Shown here: piece by piece, positions 53,387-62,073 of the stretch | Numbering within the stretch: the stretch's first letter is position 1 | Layout: every line of letters starts with the position of its first letter | From: JAVVXB01 sp036651815 | GTDB taxonomy: Bacteria; Bacillota; Clostridia; Christensenellales; CAG-138 | Assembly (NCBI GenBank): GCA_036651815.1 | Contig: JAVVXB010000007.1 | Location: 31,844-95,843, forward strand | Length of the DNA stretch: 64,000 bases | Reading direction: 5' to 3' | Program-made: the position numbers and the translations under genes | Notes under the pieces: model-generated | Databases searched by the model: none | Told to the model about the DNA's origin: nothing | Seen by the model: only the letters and a program-made list of their open reading frames with translations

Positions 53387-54517
53387 TCAGGGCTGCTCGG
53401 TTGCCTGCTCTTTTCGAAATTCCTGCGGCGGTACGCCGTATACTTTTGAAAATGTACGGGAAAAGTGGTCGACCGATTCGTATCCTACTAACCGGGCGAT
53501 CTCGAACACCTTCAATTCCGTGTTTGTGAGATACTCCTGTGCGCGCGTCATCTTCAAGCTCCTGACGATTGCGCTGAAGCTTTTGCCGATGTTCTTCTGG
53601 ATAACCTTACACAGGTAGGTTTCGTTATAGTGGAACACCTCCGCAAGCGATGCCAGCGTGACGGTTCTATAGTTCTGCTGTATGTACCGAAGAATGAGTG
53701 TGAAGTCTTCGCGATTGAGCATGTTGCCATCCATACGGTACATCGTGATGGTATTGCTGTATCGTCGCATCATTTGTGCCAGAAGCAAGTTCAGAAGACA
53801 CACTGCGCATACGTTGGCATAGGGGTCTTCGCGGTTGCACTCATAGGCAAGCTGCTGGATCAACCGCCGGATTTCCGGTTGCAGTTCAGTTTTCAAACGC
53901 AGATAGTTCGCCTGATTCGTACCGTAGAGCGACTTTCGAAAGAATGCGGAGACGAGATCTTTGTTTGTTAAAAGCGCTCCGAAGATTGAGTCGAACGTGC
54001 TGGAGCGCACCGCGATTCCAATCGCCAGACAGGATGGATCCATCGGCTGATTATGCGGCGACATCGGCGGAATGATGCACAACTCTCCTTCTGCCAGGAG
54101 GAGGGACTCTCCGCCAAACAACAACCGGCAGCTGCCGGAGTAGAGAAATGTCAGTTCAAAGTAATCGTGCGAATGCGGCGTCTCGTCCATGTACGGCAAA
54201 TGCTTGAAGCAGAACACATCCTTCTCCCAGGGAAACATGCTACCTTCTTCGATCAGCGCAAGGTGGTAATACTGTCCAACCGTATTGAGAATGGCGGTTG
54301 CGGTCACCGGTAGGGCCTTGAACATATCGTCAAACGCTTCGGGCGTCTCGCACTCAAAAAAAAGCGGATAAGCAGCGGGGTGTGCCGTCAATGCTCCGGC
54401 GCGGTACAGCGTGTCCAGAGCGCTCGGAAATGATAAGCTCTCCTTCGTACGATGGTAATGATTTTCGACGCATTCCTGAACAGAACCAACAGTAGTATAT
54501 AACGATTGATTCAACAT
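53387..54517 (-). CDS. AraC-family transcriptional regulator
   Basis: The 376-residue protein has a long N-terminal part, a cupin-like domain in the middle (PHSHDYFELTFLYSG, LLAEGELCIIPPMSPH) and a C-terminal AraC DNA-binding domain (VTLASLAEVFHYNETYLCKVI and FEIARLVGYESVDHFSRTFS, cores). ATG 54517 follows GGAGAAGG. It diverges from the lipoprotein and sugar-transport cluster, which it probably controls. Its N-terminal 90 residues have no family I recognise. Confidence 0.85.
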   Translation of the reverse strand: MLNQSLYTTVGSVQECVENHYHRTKESLSFPSALDTLYRAGALTAHPAAYPLFFECETPEAFDDMFKALPVTATAILNTVGQYYHLALIEEGSMFPWEKDVFCFKHLPYMDETPHSHDYFELTFLYSGSCRLLFGGESLLLAEGELCIIPPMSPHNQPMDPSCLAIGIAVRSSTFDSIFGALLTNKDLVSAFFRKSLYGTNQANYLRLKTELQPEIRRLIQQLAYECNREDPYANVCAVCLLNLLLAQMMRRYSNTITMYRMDGNMLNREDFTLILRYIQQNYRTVTLASLAEVFHYNETYLCKVIQKNIGKSFSAIVRSLKMTRAQEYLTNTELKVFEIARLVGYESVDHFSRTFSKVYGVPPQEFRKEQATEQP

Positions 54518-54843
54518 GTATGTCCTTCTCCAATCGTCTTTTATTTCTTGTTTGAAGATTCCTCAACTCCGATATCTCAGTTTAGGAATAAATGATGACG
54601 AAAGTCAAGAATAATGACAAAAAAAGTCGGACTAAAACGAAAATACTACATTTCTATGTTCCAATTCCTTTGCTATGATGAAATTAACCCATGATTCTAT
54701 AAAGCTGCATGCTTTTCTCCTGCATTGATCGACGATAACATCACAATCAACCAGTTTTACAATCCGCTCCGATTCGGATCGAGGATGCATATGATTCAAT
54801 AAGGCCTTTACAGGCAAAGCCTGAAAAAATAGGAGGAAGAGAC
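54518..54843. promoter_or_regulatory. Divergent control region of the second AraC gene
   Basis: These 326 bases separate the AraC gene and the small lipoprotein. AAAGTC is repeated (54601 and 54633 area) and could be part of operator half-sites. An extended -10-like TGCTATGAT lies near 54671. A CAGGC-AAA-GCCTG hairpin (54808-54820) lies just before the ribosome site AGGAGGAAG of the lipoprotein. Confidence 0.4.
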
Positions 54844-55299
54844 ATGAAAAACGCATTTCGTATTCTTGCGGTGGTAGCAGCACTCGCGCTGGTGCTTGGT
54901 ACGCTTGCCGCGTGTACCAAAGCAGCAGAAGCACCCGTAGCGACCGAAGCACCCGTAGCGACCGAAGCGCCCGTAGCGACCGAAGCGCCAGCAGCAGCCC
55001 CCGAAGTTGCTTCGCTGGATCGCGCTGAACTCAAGATTCCGGATCAGTACACCAAGGCTAAGATCTTCACCGGAACCTATGGCTTCGGCGAAGCAGAAAT
55101 CACCGCAGCGATGACGGAAGATGAGAGCGCATTCTACATCACCTACGTCAGCTTCGATGAAGACCAGATTCTAGAAGGAACGGTCAAAGACGGCATTTGC
55201 CTGGTCACCTATGATGCCACCGGCTTCATGGCAGGTGACTGCCAGCTGATCTATGACGACGCTCTGACAAGCACAAATCCCTGGCAGCCTCTGGCATAA
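54844..55299 (+). CDS. Small lipoprotein with a short unnamed domain
   Basis: The 151-residue lipoprotein has a signal with lipobox TLAAC (Cys about residue 24), a repetitive linker of APVATE units, and a domain of about 80 residues from about residue 70 to the end. That domain ends QLIYDDALTSTNPWQPLA and resembles the C-terminal 85 residues of the hydrolase at 60514 (which ends QLMYEDALVDSQPWAPIV). AGGAGG precedes the start. Function is unknown; an extracellular binding role near the transporter is plausible. Confidence 0.75.
   Translation: MKNAFRILAVVAALALVLGTLAACTKAAEAPVATEAPVATEAPVATEAPAAAPEVASLDRAELKIPDQYTKAKIFTGTYGFGEAEITAAMTEDESAFYITYVSFDEDQILEGTVKDGICLVTYDATGFMAGDCQLIYDDALTSTNPWQPLA
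54928..54990 (+). repeat. 18-base tandem repeats coding the lipoprotein linker
   Basis: Units GAAGCACCCGTAGCGACC at 54928, 54946 and, with one change, 54964, then a partial unit. They code APVATE repeats. Copy number is likely to vary between strains. Confidence 0.8.
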
Positions 55300-55335
55300 T
55301 CGGGAGCTTTCGGGAAACATCTGGATTTTGATTGC

Positions 55336-55371
55336 TTGTGGAACTACTTTCGAATGGAAGCAGTTCCACAA
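55336..55371 (+). terminator. Stem-loop between lipoprotein and ABC ATPase genes
   Basis: TTGTGGAACT and AGTTCCACAA are perfect 10-base arms. No T run follows. It likely reduces or separates expression of downstream genes. Confidence 0.65.
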
Positions 55372-55400
55372 AACTCGAATTTCACATTTTGGAGGCTCGT

Positions 55401-56909
55401 GTGACACAAAACAAGGAACCCTTGCTTGAAACCCGAAAACTTTGCAAGAACTTTGGACCTACCATCGCGTTGAGCGATGTTGACTTTCAGGTGTTTCGGG
55501 GTCAAATTACCGGGCTGATTGGCGAAAATGGTTCGGGGAAATCGACAATCACTTCGATCGCAGCGGGTATGCAGCCAGCAACCAGCGGCGAAATGTTTTT
55601 TATGGGAAAACCACATAAACCGGCAACTATGATCGAGGGGATCAACTGCGGGATTGGTATGATTGTTCAGGAACAAGGCACAGTTCCCGGCATATCGATT
55701 GCGGAGAATATCTTTTTGGGCGAAGAGTCAAAATTCGGAAAAATTTTGATCAATCGCAAGAAAATGGTACGTGAAGCCAGAAAAGTTTTAGACTACATCG
55801 GATTGAACGCGGTGGATCCCGGCGCGTCGATCGAGTCGCTCGATATTCAGGACCGCAAGCTTGTTGAGATTGCCAAGGTCATGTATTTGCAGCCGGAATT
55901 TCTTGTAATTGACGAGACGACAACAGCGCTCAGCCAGCGCGGACGAGATATTGTTTACAGCCTGATCGATCGCATGCGGAACGAAAACAAAGCGGTGGTG
56001 TTCATCTCGCATGATCTAGATGAACTGATGCAGATTTGTGACACGATGACGGTTCTGCGAGACGGAAAACTGATTGCGACGCTAGACCGGGCCGACTTCG
56101 AGGAGAACGCTATCAAGCAGTTCATGGTAGGCCGCGAGATGGCCGGTGATTACTACCGTAGCGATTTTGATACGCCGGTCAGCGAAGAAGTTGTGCTGAA
56201 GGTCAACAATCTGACCACCGGTATGGGAATGCTGATGAACTTTTCACTGGAGCTGCACAAAGGTGAGATCCTCGGCATCGGCGGATTAAGCCATTGTGGG
56301 ATGCACGAACTTGGCAAGGCAATCTTCGGTGAAACGCCGGTCATTCGTGGTGAAGTGATCGATATGCCGACCGGCGACAAGATAACGAGCGCGAAAATCG
56401 CCCGCGATCACGGATATGGTTATGTTTCCAAGGATCGTGACAGGGAAGCGCTCGTCATTACAGACAGCATAGAAGACAATATTCTGATCGCCGGGTATGA
56501 TAAAATTCAAGCAGGCCCGTTCCTGCTGCCGAAAGCGAAGCGGGATTACGTCGATAAACAGATTCGGGATTTGAGCATCAAGTGCGCATCGTCAAAACAG
56601 GATGTGCAATACCTTTCCGGCGGCAATAAGCAAAAAGTCGTCTTTGGCAAATGGGTTGGAAGAAACTGCGATATCTTAATTCTCGACTGCCCGACCCGCG
56701 GGGTGGATATCGGCGTGAAGGCAGCCATGTATCAACTGATTGTGGATATGAAAAAGCGCGGAACCTCGATGATCATGATTTCGGAAGAACTGACGGAACT
56801 GATTGGCATGTGTGACCGCCTGCTGATCCTGAAGGACGGCGAACAGACGGGCGAATTTTCACGCAGTCCAAAATTAGGTGAGAACCAAATCATTGCGGTC
56901 ATGATTTAG
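55401..56909 (+). CDS. Sugar ABC transporter ATPase with two nucleotide-binding domains (RbsA/MglA/RhaT type)
   Basis: GTG at 55401 is chosen because GGAGG is five bases upstream. The 502-residue protein has two ABC domains. NBD1 has Walker A GENGSGKST (residues 41-49) and a Walker B reading LVIDETTTAL (usual DEPT altered). NBD2 has the degenerate Walker A usual in this family, signature LSGGNKQKVVFGKW and Walker B LILDCPTRGVDIG, where the catalytic Glu position is Cys. It powers the importer formed by the permeases at 56922 and 59332 and the binding protein at 57953. Confidence 0.9.
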   Translation: MTQNKEPLLETRKLCKNFGPTIALSDVDFQVFRGQITGLIGENGSGKSTITSIAAGMQPATSGEMFFMGKPHKPATMIEGINCGIGMIVQEQGTVPGISIAENIFLGEESKFGKILINRKKMVREARKVLDYIGLNAVDPGASIESLDIQDRKLVEIAKVMYLQPEFLVIDETTTALSQRGRDIVYSLIDRMRNENKAVVFISHDLDELMQICDTMTVLRDGKLIATLDRADFEENAIKQFMVGREMAGDYYRSDFDTPVSEEVVLKVNNLTTGMGMLMNFSLELHKGEILGIGGLSHCGMHELGKAIFGETPVIRGEVIDMPTGDKITSAKIARDHGYGYVSKDRDREALVITDSIEDNILIAGYDKIQAGPFLLPKAKRDYVDKQIRDLSIKCASSKQDVQYLSGGNKQKVVFGKWVGRNCDILILDCPTRGVDIGVKAAMYQLIVDMKKRGTSMIMISEELTELIGMCDRLLILKDGEQTGEFSRSPKLGENQIIAVMI

Positions 56910-56921
56910 CGGGGAGAGCTT

Positions 56922-57908
56922 ATGAGTGAAATGAAAGTAAAAACAAATCGTGGCAATGTGCGGCTAATCGGAACGCTCGCTCCGTATGCGGGGTTCGTTC
57001 TGATTCTGATCGTGTTCCAGATTTTAACCGAAGGCAAGCTGCTCAGCAAGATGAATCTCCAGTCAATGATCAACAATGTGATCGTGACGGCGCTGTGTAC
57101 GACCGGCGCCGTGTTCGTATTCGGCGCGGGATATTTCGATATGTCCATCGGTGCGAGCGTCAATTTCTCGGCTGTCTTCGGAGCGATGGCGACCGTAGCA
57201 AGCGGGAGCCTGATCGTCGGGCTGATCACAGCGCTTGTGGCGGCATTGACCTTAAACGTGCTCAAGGCGATCCTGGCTATCTACGTGAACGTGCCATTTT
57301 TTATCTTTACGATCATCATATCGTCTATATTCTCCGCGCTTGTCACGGTTATAATGGGCGACACCTCGATGATACTGCTGGATGATCCATTGAATGAACA
57401 TATCATCGAACTGGTCAGCGCTAAAGCCATTACCGAAATCAACTTTAGCGTGTTGGCGGCGTTCTTTCTCTTTTGCCTCGTCCTGTTCAACTTTACATCC
57501 GTCGGACTCCGGGTAAGGAACATGGGCGGAAACTTCATTTCAGCGAAGCAGAGCGGTATCGACACCAAAAAAACGACGTTCACCGTGTTTCTCATCAGCG
57601 CACTGGGTATCGCGTTGGCGGCATTCCTGATCCTGCTGCGCACTCGCACCGTCAGCAACGGAACGGCCGCGACGGTCAGCAACGATATAATGGTCGCGCT
57701 GGTGGTTGGCGGCATGCCGCTCAGCGGCGGAGCGCGTTCCAAGATCAGCGCAGGTATCATCGGAGCCGCAACGATCACGGTATTGAACAGCGGGCTTGCG
57801 ATTCTGGGGCTTACAGCTGGACAGATTCAACTATTCCGGGGGTTCATATTTATTATTGTTGTACTGGTGGCCAGCATGAGCTACAGAGGCAAACTGCTGC
57901 CAAGGTAA
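56922..57908 (+). CDS. Sugar ABC transporter permease (RbsC family), first of two
   Basis: This 328-residue protein has about nine helices. FGAGYFDMSIGASVNFSAVFG corresponds to the G-x-D-L-S-V-G signature of RbsC-type permeases and FISAKQSGIDTKKTTFTVFLI to the coupling loop (cores). GGGGAGAG precedes the ATG. The presence of a second, different permease gene after the binding protein suggests a heterodimeric channel like those of rhamnose, AI-2 or galactofuranose importers. Confidence 0.88.
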   Translation: MSEMKVKTNRGNVRLIGTLAPYAGFVLILIVFQILTEGKLLSKMNLQSMINNVIVTALCTTGAVFVFGAGYFDMSIGASVNFSAVFGAMATVASGSLIVGLITALVAALTLNVLKAILAIYVNVPFFIFTIIISSIFSALVTVIMGDTSMILLDDPLNEHIIELVSAKAITEINFSVLAAFFLFCLVLFNFTSVGLRVRNMGGNFISAKQSGIDTKKTTFTVFLISALGIALAAFLILLRTRTVSNGTAATVSNDIMVALVVGGMPLSGGARSKISAGIIGAATITVLNSGLAILGLTAGQIQLFRGFIFIIVVLVASMSYRGKLLPR

Positions 57909-57952
57909 AACGAGCGGCTCATCCCGGACTCAAATTAACAGGAGGAAGAGTA

Positions 57953-59203
57953 ATGAAAAAGATTATTGCATTGTTCATCGCCGCGCTGGTCATCATGTCG
58001 CTTGCGGCATGTGCCGGTACGGGCATCGAAACGACGCCCTCGGCAACAGCTCCGGTTGCTGAAGAACCGACAGCGACCGCTGCTGAGTCTGCTCCTGCCG
58101 TGGAAGCGGCCCCGTCTCTGTCACTCGACGAAATCACCGTGAATTATGCGTATGACAGAAGCTGGCCGGAAGAGACCCTGAAGATTGGCATAGTGCTGTT
58201 CAACCCGACAGACAGCACCTGGCTGAGCGTAAAAGAATACTACGACTATCTTGCAAGCATCTTCAACATCGAGTTTATCTATTCGGAAACGATCAGCTCA
58301 CCGGAAGAAGAGTTTAAGTTTGTCGATTCCTGCGCTGCCGCAGGGTGTAAGGGAATTTATGCCTATTACAATGCTTCCGGCCCGTCCATTATCATGGAAG
58401 CGACCAACCTCGGTATGTACTATGTTGGCGTAGCAGATTACTATGATAGATTCCTTGACAATCCGTACTATGTCGGCGGGTATTCCTTTGTCGGGAAAGA
58501 CGGCCTGAGCGGCGACTATACCGCCGGTTATGCGCTGGGCTACAATCTGGCCAAGCAAGACGTGAAGCACATTGTGTATGCCAGCGGCGAAACGAAAGTG
58601 AAAATGATGAATGAACGCGCGCAAGGCTTCTATGACGGCGTTGCAGCCGCGCAGGCCGAAGGCGTCACCGCATTGTTTGATCCCGCGAAGGATGTCATTG
58701 GCGGCTGGCCGGATGCACCCACGTTCCCCGCTTTGCAAACCGCGGCGTTGACTTCCGATTATGACGCTGTTGGTTCGGCTACCGATATCGCATATTGGTT
58801 CCAGCCCGTTGAGGATATCGGCAAACAGATGAAGATGGCTTGCATCGGATCCGTTTCCGATACTTACAAGTCTTATGTAGAAAACGGCATCGTCTCCGTA
58901 ATCGTCTATGACGCGCCGGAAATCGTGCATGGCGCACCGATGATCATGCTCATCAACTGCTGTACCGGACATCCGGAACTTGCTAAAAATGCGGATGGCA
59001 CACCGCGCCTGCAGCACGTCGTACGCTGGACGATCGACTCGCCGGGACTTTTCAATGAGATTTACAACAAGCATAAAGCCGGTGAATACTATGTATCAAT
59101 AGAGAATACTGTCAAGCTGCTTGGCGGTCTGGATCCGGACGCATCGATCGTGTTGATGGATCAAGTTTATGACATCAGCATGGAACAGGCACTGGGTAAG
59201 TAA
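57953..59203 (+). CDS. Sugar-type ABC transporter substrate-binding lipoprotein
   Basis: ATG at 57953 follows AGGAGGAAG; the longer frame overlaps the permease and is rejected. The 416-residue product has a lipobox MSLAAC (Cys about residue 20), an Ala/Thr/Glu/Pro linker, and a type I periplasmic binding fold starting LKIGIVLFNPTDSTWLSV. SSPEEEFKFVDSCAAAGCKGI and VGKDGLSGDYTAGYALGYNLA match sugar receptors (cores). Location next to rhamnose genes makes rhamnose or a rhamnose-containing sugar a reasonable ligand, as inference only. Confidence 0.85.
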   Translation: MKKIIALFIAALVIMSLAACAGTGIETTPSATAPVAEEPTATAAESAPAVEAAPSLSLDEITVNYAYDRSWPEETLKIGIVLFNPTDSTWLSVKEYYDYLASIFNIEFIYSETISSPEEEFKFVDSCAAAGCKGIYAYYNASGPSIIMEATNLGMYYVGVADYYDRFLDNPYYVGGYSFVGKDGLSGDYTAGYALGYNLAKQDVKHIVYASGETKVKMMNERAQGFYDGVAAAQAEGVTALFDPAKDVIGGWPDAPTFPALQTAALTSDYDAVGSATDIAYWFQPVEDIGKQMKMACIGSVSDTYKSYVENGIVSVIVYDAPEIVHGAPMIMLINCCTGHPELAKNADGTPRLQHVVRWTIDSPGLFNEIYNKHKAGEYYVSIENTVKLLGGLDPDASIVLMDQVYDISMEQALGK

Positions 59204-59218
59204 AACAATTGACGGATT

Positions 59219-59249
59219 GTTCTGCGGGGAAGGTCCTTCCCCACAGAAC
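59219..59249 (+). terminator. Stem-loop after the sugar-binding protein gene
   Basis: GTTCTG-C-GGGGAAGG pairs with CCTTCCCC-A-CAGAAC. No T run follows. It sits 16 bases after the stop, as for other binding-protein genes here. Confidence 0.7.
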
Positions 59250-59331
59250 AGGCAACCGAAGAATAGTCGAATACCGCTTTCTGAAAAGGACGGCTTTCGC
59301 ATCCGAACACGAAGAAAATGAGGCCCTTTTT

Positions 59332-60339
59332 ATGAAAATCATGAAAACCGCGAAAAACATTGGCTTAACGATTTCGCTTCCAGTCCTAACTTACGTTTTT
59401 TTTCTGTTCCTGACTAACGCAACCGGGCATCCAGGATTCGGCGTAGGCGAGGACTTGAAGACCATCATTTATGGCGCGGTTTATGCAACGCTGATTGCGC
59501 AAGCTATGAGCATCAATTTGCAGACCGGACGGTTCGATTTCGCAATGGGAGCCACATTGGTTTTGTCCGTCCTTGTTGGCGGCCTTCTGACGGAACGGTT
59601 TCAGTTTGGGCCGATCGTGATGCTGCTGACGATCATGATCATGGGAGTATTGATCGGGCTCGTCTCCGGTGTCGTTTATGTTTCGCTTTCTCTGCCCCCG
59701 ATGGTTATATCAATCGGACTTGCGATGATCTATGAAGCGATCGGCTTTATACTGACTGATCAGGGCGTTAATCTGATTGGCCGGACGGATCTGCTGATCT
59801 TCGCCAGATTCCCCAACAACCTTATTTTGATGGGCATTGTGCTCGTTGTGCTGGTCATCGTGTATGACTACACGAAGATCGGATATAATCGAAAAGCATT
59901 GAGAGGCGGACAGAAAATTGCCGTTGATATCGGCATCAATGAAAAGAAGAATGCCGTGTGGTGTTATGCGATCGCCGGCGCACTGCTTGCCCTGGCTGCG
60001 GTGGTGTACTTAAGTAAATTCGGCAAGGTCGGTCCCGCAATCGGGCTGAGTTCGGTATCTTACTTTATGAGCGCGTTCTTGCCTATGTTTATCGGCGCGA
60101 TTTTCGCACGGTATACCTCACAGCCGATCGCAATTTTCATGGGAGGAATCGTTCAGGCTACCCTGGATTCCGGGCTGGCACGAATGGATGTTTCCACCTC
60201 CGTTAATACGGTTATCAATGGTTTGATTGTTTGTGTATTTCTGATCTACTCATCCAACGCCTACAAGATTGTTGAAATCGAGATGTTCCGGCAGAAACTG
60301 AAGAGAGCGGAAGCAGCCCGCACAAACGCGATCGAATAA
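59332..60339 (+). CDS. Sugar ABC transporter permease (RbsC family), second of two
   Basis: The 335-residue protein begins at 59332, eight bases after GAGG; 41 in-frame codons upstream cover the hairpin and are rejected. It has about nine helices, with INLQTGRFDFAMGATLVLSVL as the family signature and LRGGQKIAVDIGINEKK as the coupling loop (cores). It is clearly different from the first permease and probably pairs with it. A gap of 174 bases without a feature separates it from the first hydrolase. Confidence 0.87.
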   Translation: MKIMKTAKNIGLTISLPVLTYVFFLFLTNATGHPGFGVGEDLKTIIYGAVYATLIAQAMSINLQTGRFDFAMGATLVLSVLVGGLLTERFQFGPIVMLLTIMIMGVLIGLVSGVVYVSLSLPPMVISIGLAMIYEAIGFILTDQGVNLIGRTDLLIFARFPNNLILMGIVLVVLVIVYDYTKIGYNRKALRGGQKIAVDIGINEKKNAVWCYAIAGALLALAAVVYLSKFGKVGPAIGLSSVSYFMSAFLPMFIGAIFARYTSQPIAIFMGGIVQATLDSGLARMDVSTSVNTVINGLIVCVFLIYSSNAYKIVEIEMFRQKLKRAEAARTNAIE

Positions 60340-60513
60340 ACCCGGCTACAGAACAGAACTTCTAAAAATGATTGTGCATTTTGGCGGCGTGCGAGGCACG
60401 CTTGGGATTGATTACCGTTTATTTGGCTCATGAATGCCTTTGAAACAGGATTTTTGAACCGATTTAGCAGAACCGAATTCCGCATTTAGATTTGGAAAAA
60501 AAGGATAAGAATT

Positions 60514-62040
60514 ATGAAAAAGTGGATGTTTTGTCTGTCTGCCGTCGCAATGTGCCTCTGTACGCTTGCGGCTTGTTCCGATGTACAACCGACAGCGGCA
60601 GAATCCGTTCTGACCGAAGAAGCGGCGGAAACTGCCGTACCCGCTTTAAAACCCACTCCTAGCGAAGAACCTGTTCCTGCGGAAAAGGACTACGCGCGTC
60701 TGATTACGTACATCCCCGCGGATGTCGACATGGATACGGCTGTACGGGTGGAAAATCGAAATTGCAAGCATATTCAGGCAATGAAAGTGTTGTTTGACGA
60801 AGACTCCTACATGGCATACATAAAAGCGGTTACCAAATTAAAAAAGACCCCATCCGAGGAAACCCTGACAGCTGCGCTCGTGGCGCGCGAAGCGCTCGCG
60901 GAAGTCGATACTGTGGCGAACAGGCTCTGGTTTATCTGGGACGGTTCTACCATGCCCGTTGCGGGCGGCGAGTCATACACAGAGGAAGATTTGGATAAAT
61001 CCCAGATGTTCGGTTACGGTTATGAACCTTTTCTGATCAAATACCTTGTGGCGGATCAGTCCGTCTGCAAAGGAAATATTATCGCCGTATCCGGCGGAGC
61101 TATGCTGGTTTGGGCGAACGGTTCAGAAGGCTACCCGGCGGCAAAGGTGTTCAATGATCTCGATTACAATTATTTCCTGCTGCAGCGCCGCGTGGGGCCG
61201 TATTCCAATGAAGATATCTTTATGGATTATCAGCGAGCCGTCCGCGTTGTGAAATACCATGCTGCTTTGGAGAACTATGGCGGTCAGGATATGTACGCAG
61301 CGCTTGGCTGGTCGGGCGGCGGCTTTACCATTATGGGCGCGGTGAACTATCTGTATGGAAGCCTTACGCCAACCGTCTATGACACCGCATACATACCGGA
61401 TGAGATCGATCAAACAATCTCCGCCGATCTGGATGTCGCAATGCCGATTTACGGCGGCAGCCTGGACGACGCAAGCGCAAACCCAAATCTGCCCGCGTTC
61501 TTTATCGTTCATGGTTCCGCGGATGAAACAATCGATCCGCAGAGCTCTATCAATCTATACAACAAGGTTAAGGACATTGTTCCGGCAGAGCTCACCATCA
61601 TAGAAGACGCCGGGCACGGGTTCGGCGTGGGCCTTGCGCCCGCCACGGGTCAGGCGCCAGGCACTGAATTGTGGCCCGCACAGGCGGATGTATTCATGCA
61701 GGCGAATTTGAACTTCCAAAAGAACACATACCACAGCAGGGTCGAGCCGATTTTATTCCCAGAAGTGCCTGAAGAATTCACGAAGGTGAAGTCCTTTTAT
61801 GGATATTACATTCTGGAGGACAGCGACGTGCTCTTTGCAGTCAACGACGGCCTGACGAGATTCTGCGTGAAATTCAACGCGATTGGAGGCAGCCGTGAAA
61901 CGGTGATTACCGGCAATATTGTGGATGGACAAACAGTTGCCGATCCTGGTACCAATGGTCTGTTCGGAGAGGATATCCAATTAATGTATGAGGATGCTTT
62001 GGTAGATTCACAGCCTTGGGCGCCGATTGTGCGGAATTGA
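60514..62040 (+). CDS. Lipoprotein alpha/beta-hydrolase with extra C-terminal domain
   Basis: The 508-residue lipoprotein has lipobox TLAAC (Cys about residue 21), a linker, a region of about 120 residues (ADVDMDTAVRVENRNCKHIQ), and an alpha/beta-hydrolase core with nucleophile elbow GWSGGG, an acidic candidate in HGSADETID and a histidine in DAGHGFGVG. The last 85 residues form a separate small domain shared with the lipoprotein at 54844. It is likely an extracellular esterase acting on a sugar or polysaccharide ester. The neighbour at 62074 is a close paralog lacking the last domain. Confidence 0.82.
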   Translation: MKKWMFCLSAVAMCLCTLAACSDVQPTAAESVLTEEAAETAVPALKPTPSEEPVPAEKDYARLITYIPADVDMDTAVRVENRNCKHIQAMKVLFDEDSYMAYIKAVTKLKKTPSEETLTAALVAREALAEVDTVANRLWFIWDGSTMPVAGGESYTEEDLDKSQMFGYGYEPFLIKYLVADQSVCKGNIIAVSGGAMLVWANGSEGYPAAKVFNDLDYNYFLLQRRVGPYSNEDIFMDYQRAVRVVKYHAALENYGGQDMYAALGWSGGGFTIMGAVNYLYGSLTPTVYDTAYIPDEIDQTISADLDVAMPIYGGSLDDASANPNLPAFFIVHGSADETIDPQSSINLYNKVKDIVPAELTIIEDAGHGFGVGLAPATGQAPGTELWPAQADVFMQANLNFQKNTYHSRVEPILFPEVPEEFTKVKSFYGYYILEDSDVLFAVNDGLTRFCVKFNAIGGSRETVITGNIVDGQTVADPGTNGLFGEDIQLMYEDALVDSQPWAPIVRN

Positions 62041-62073
62041 TAACAAGTGGTAATAAAGGAAAGGGAAAAAAAG

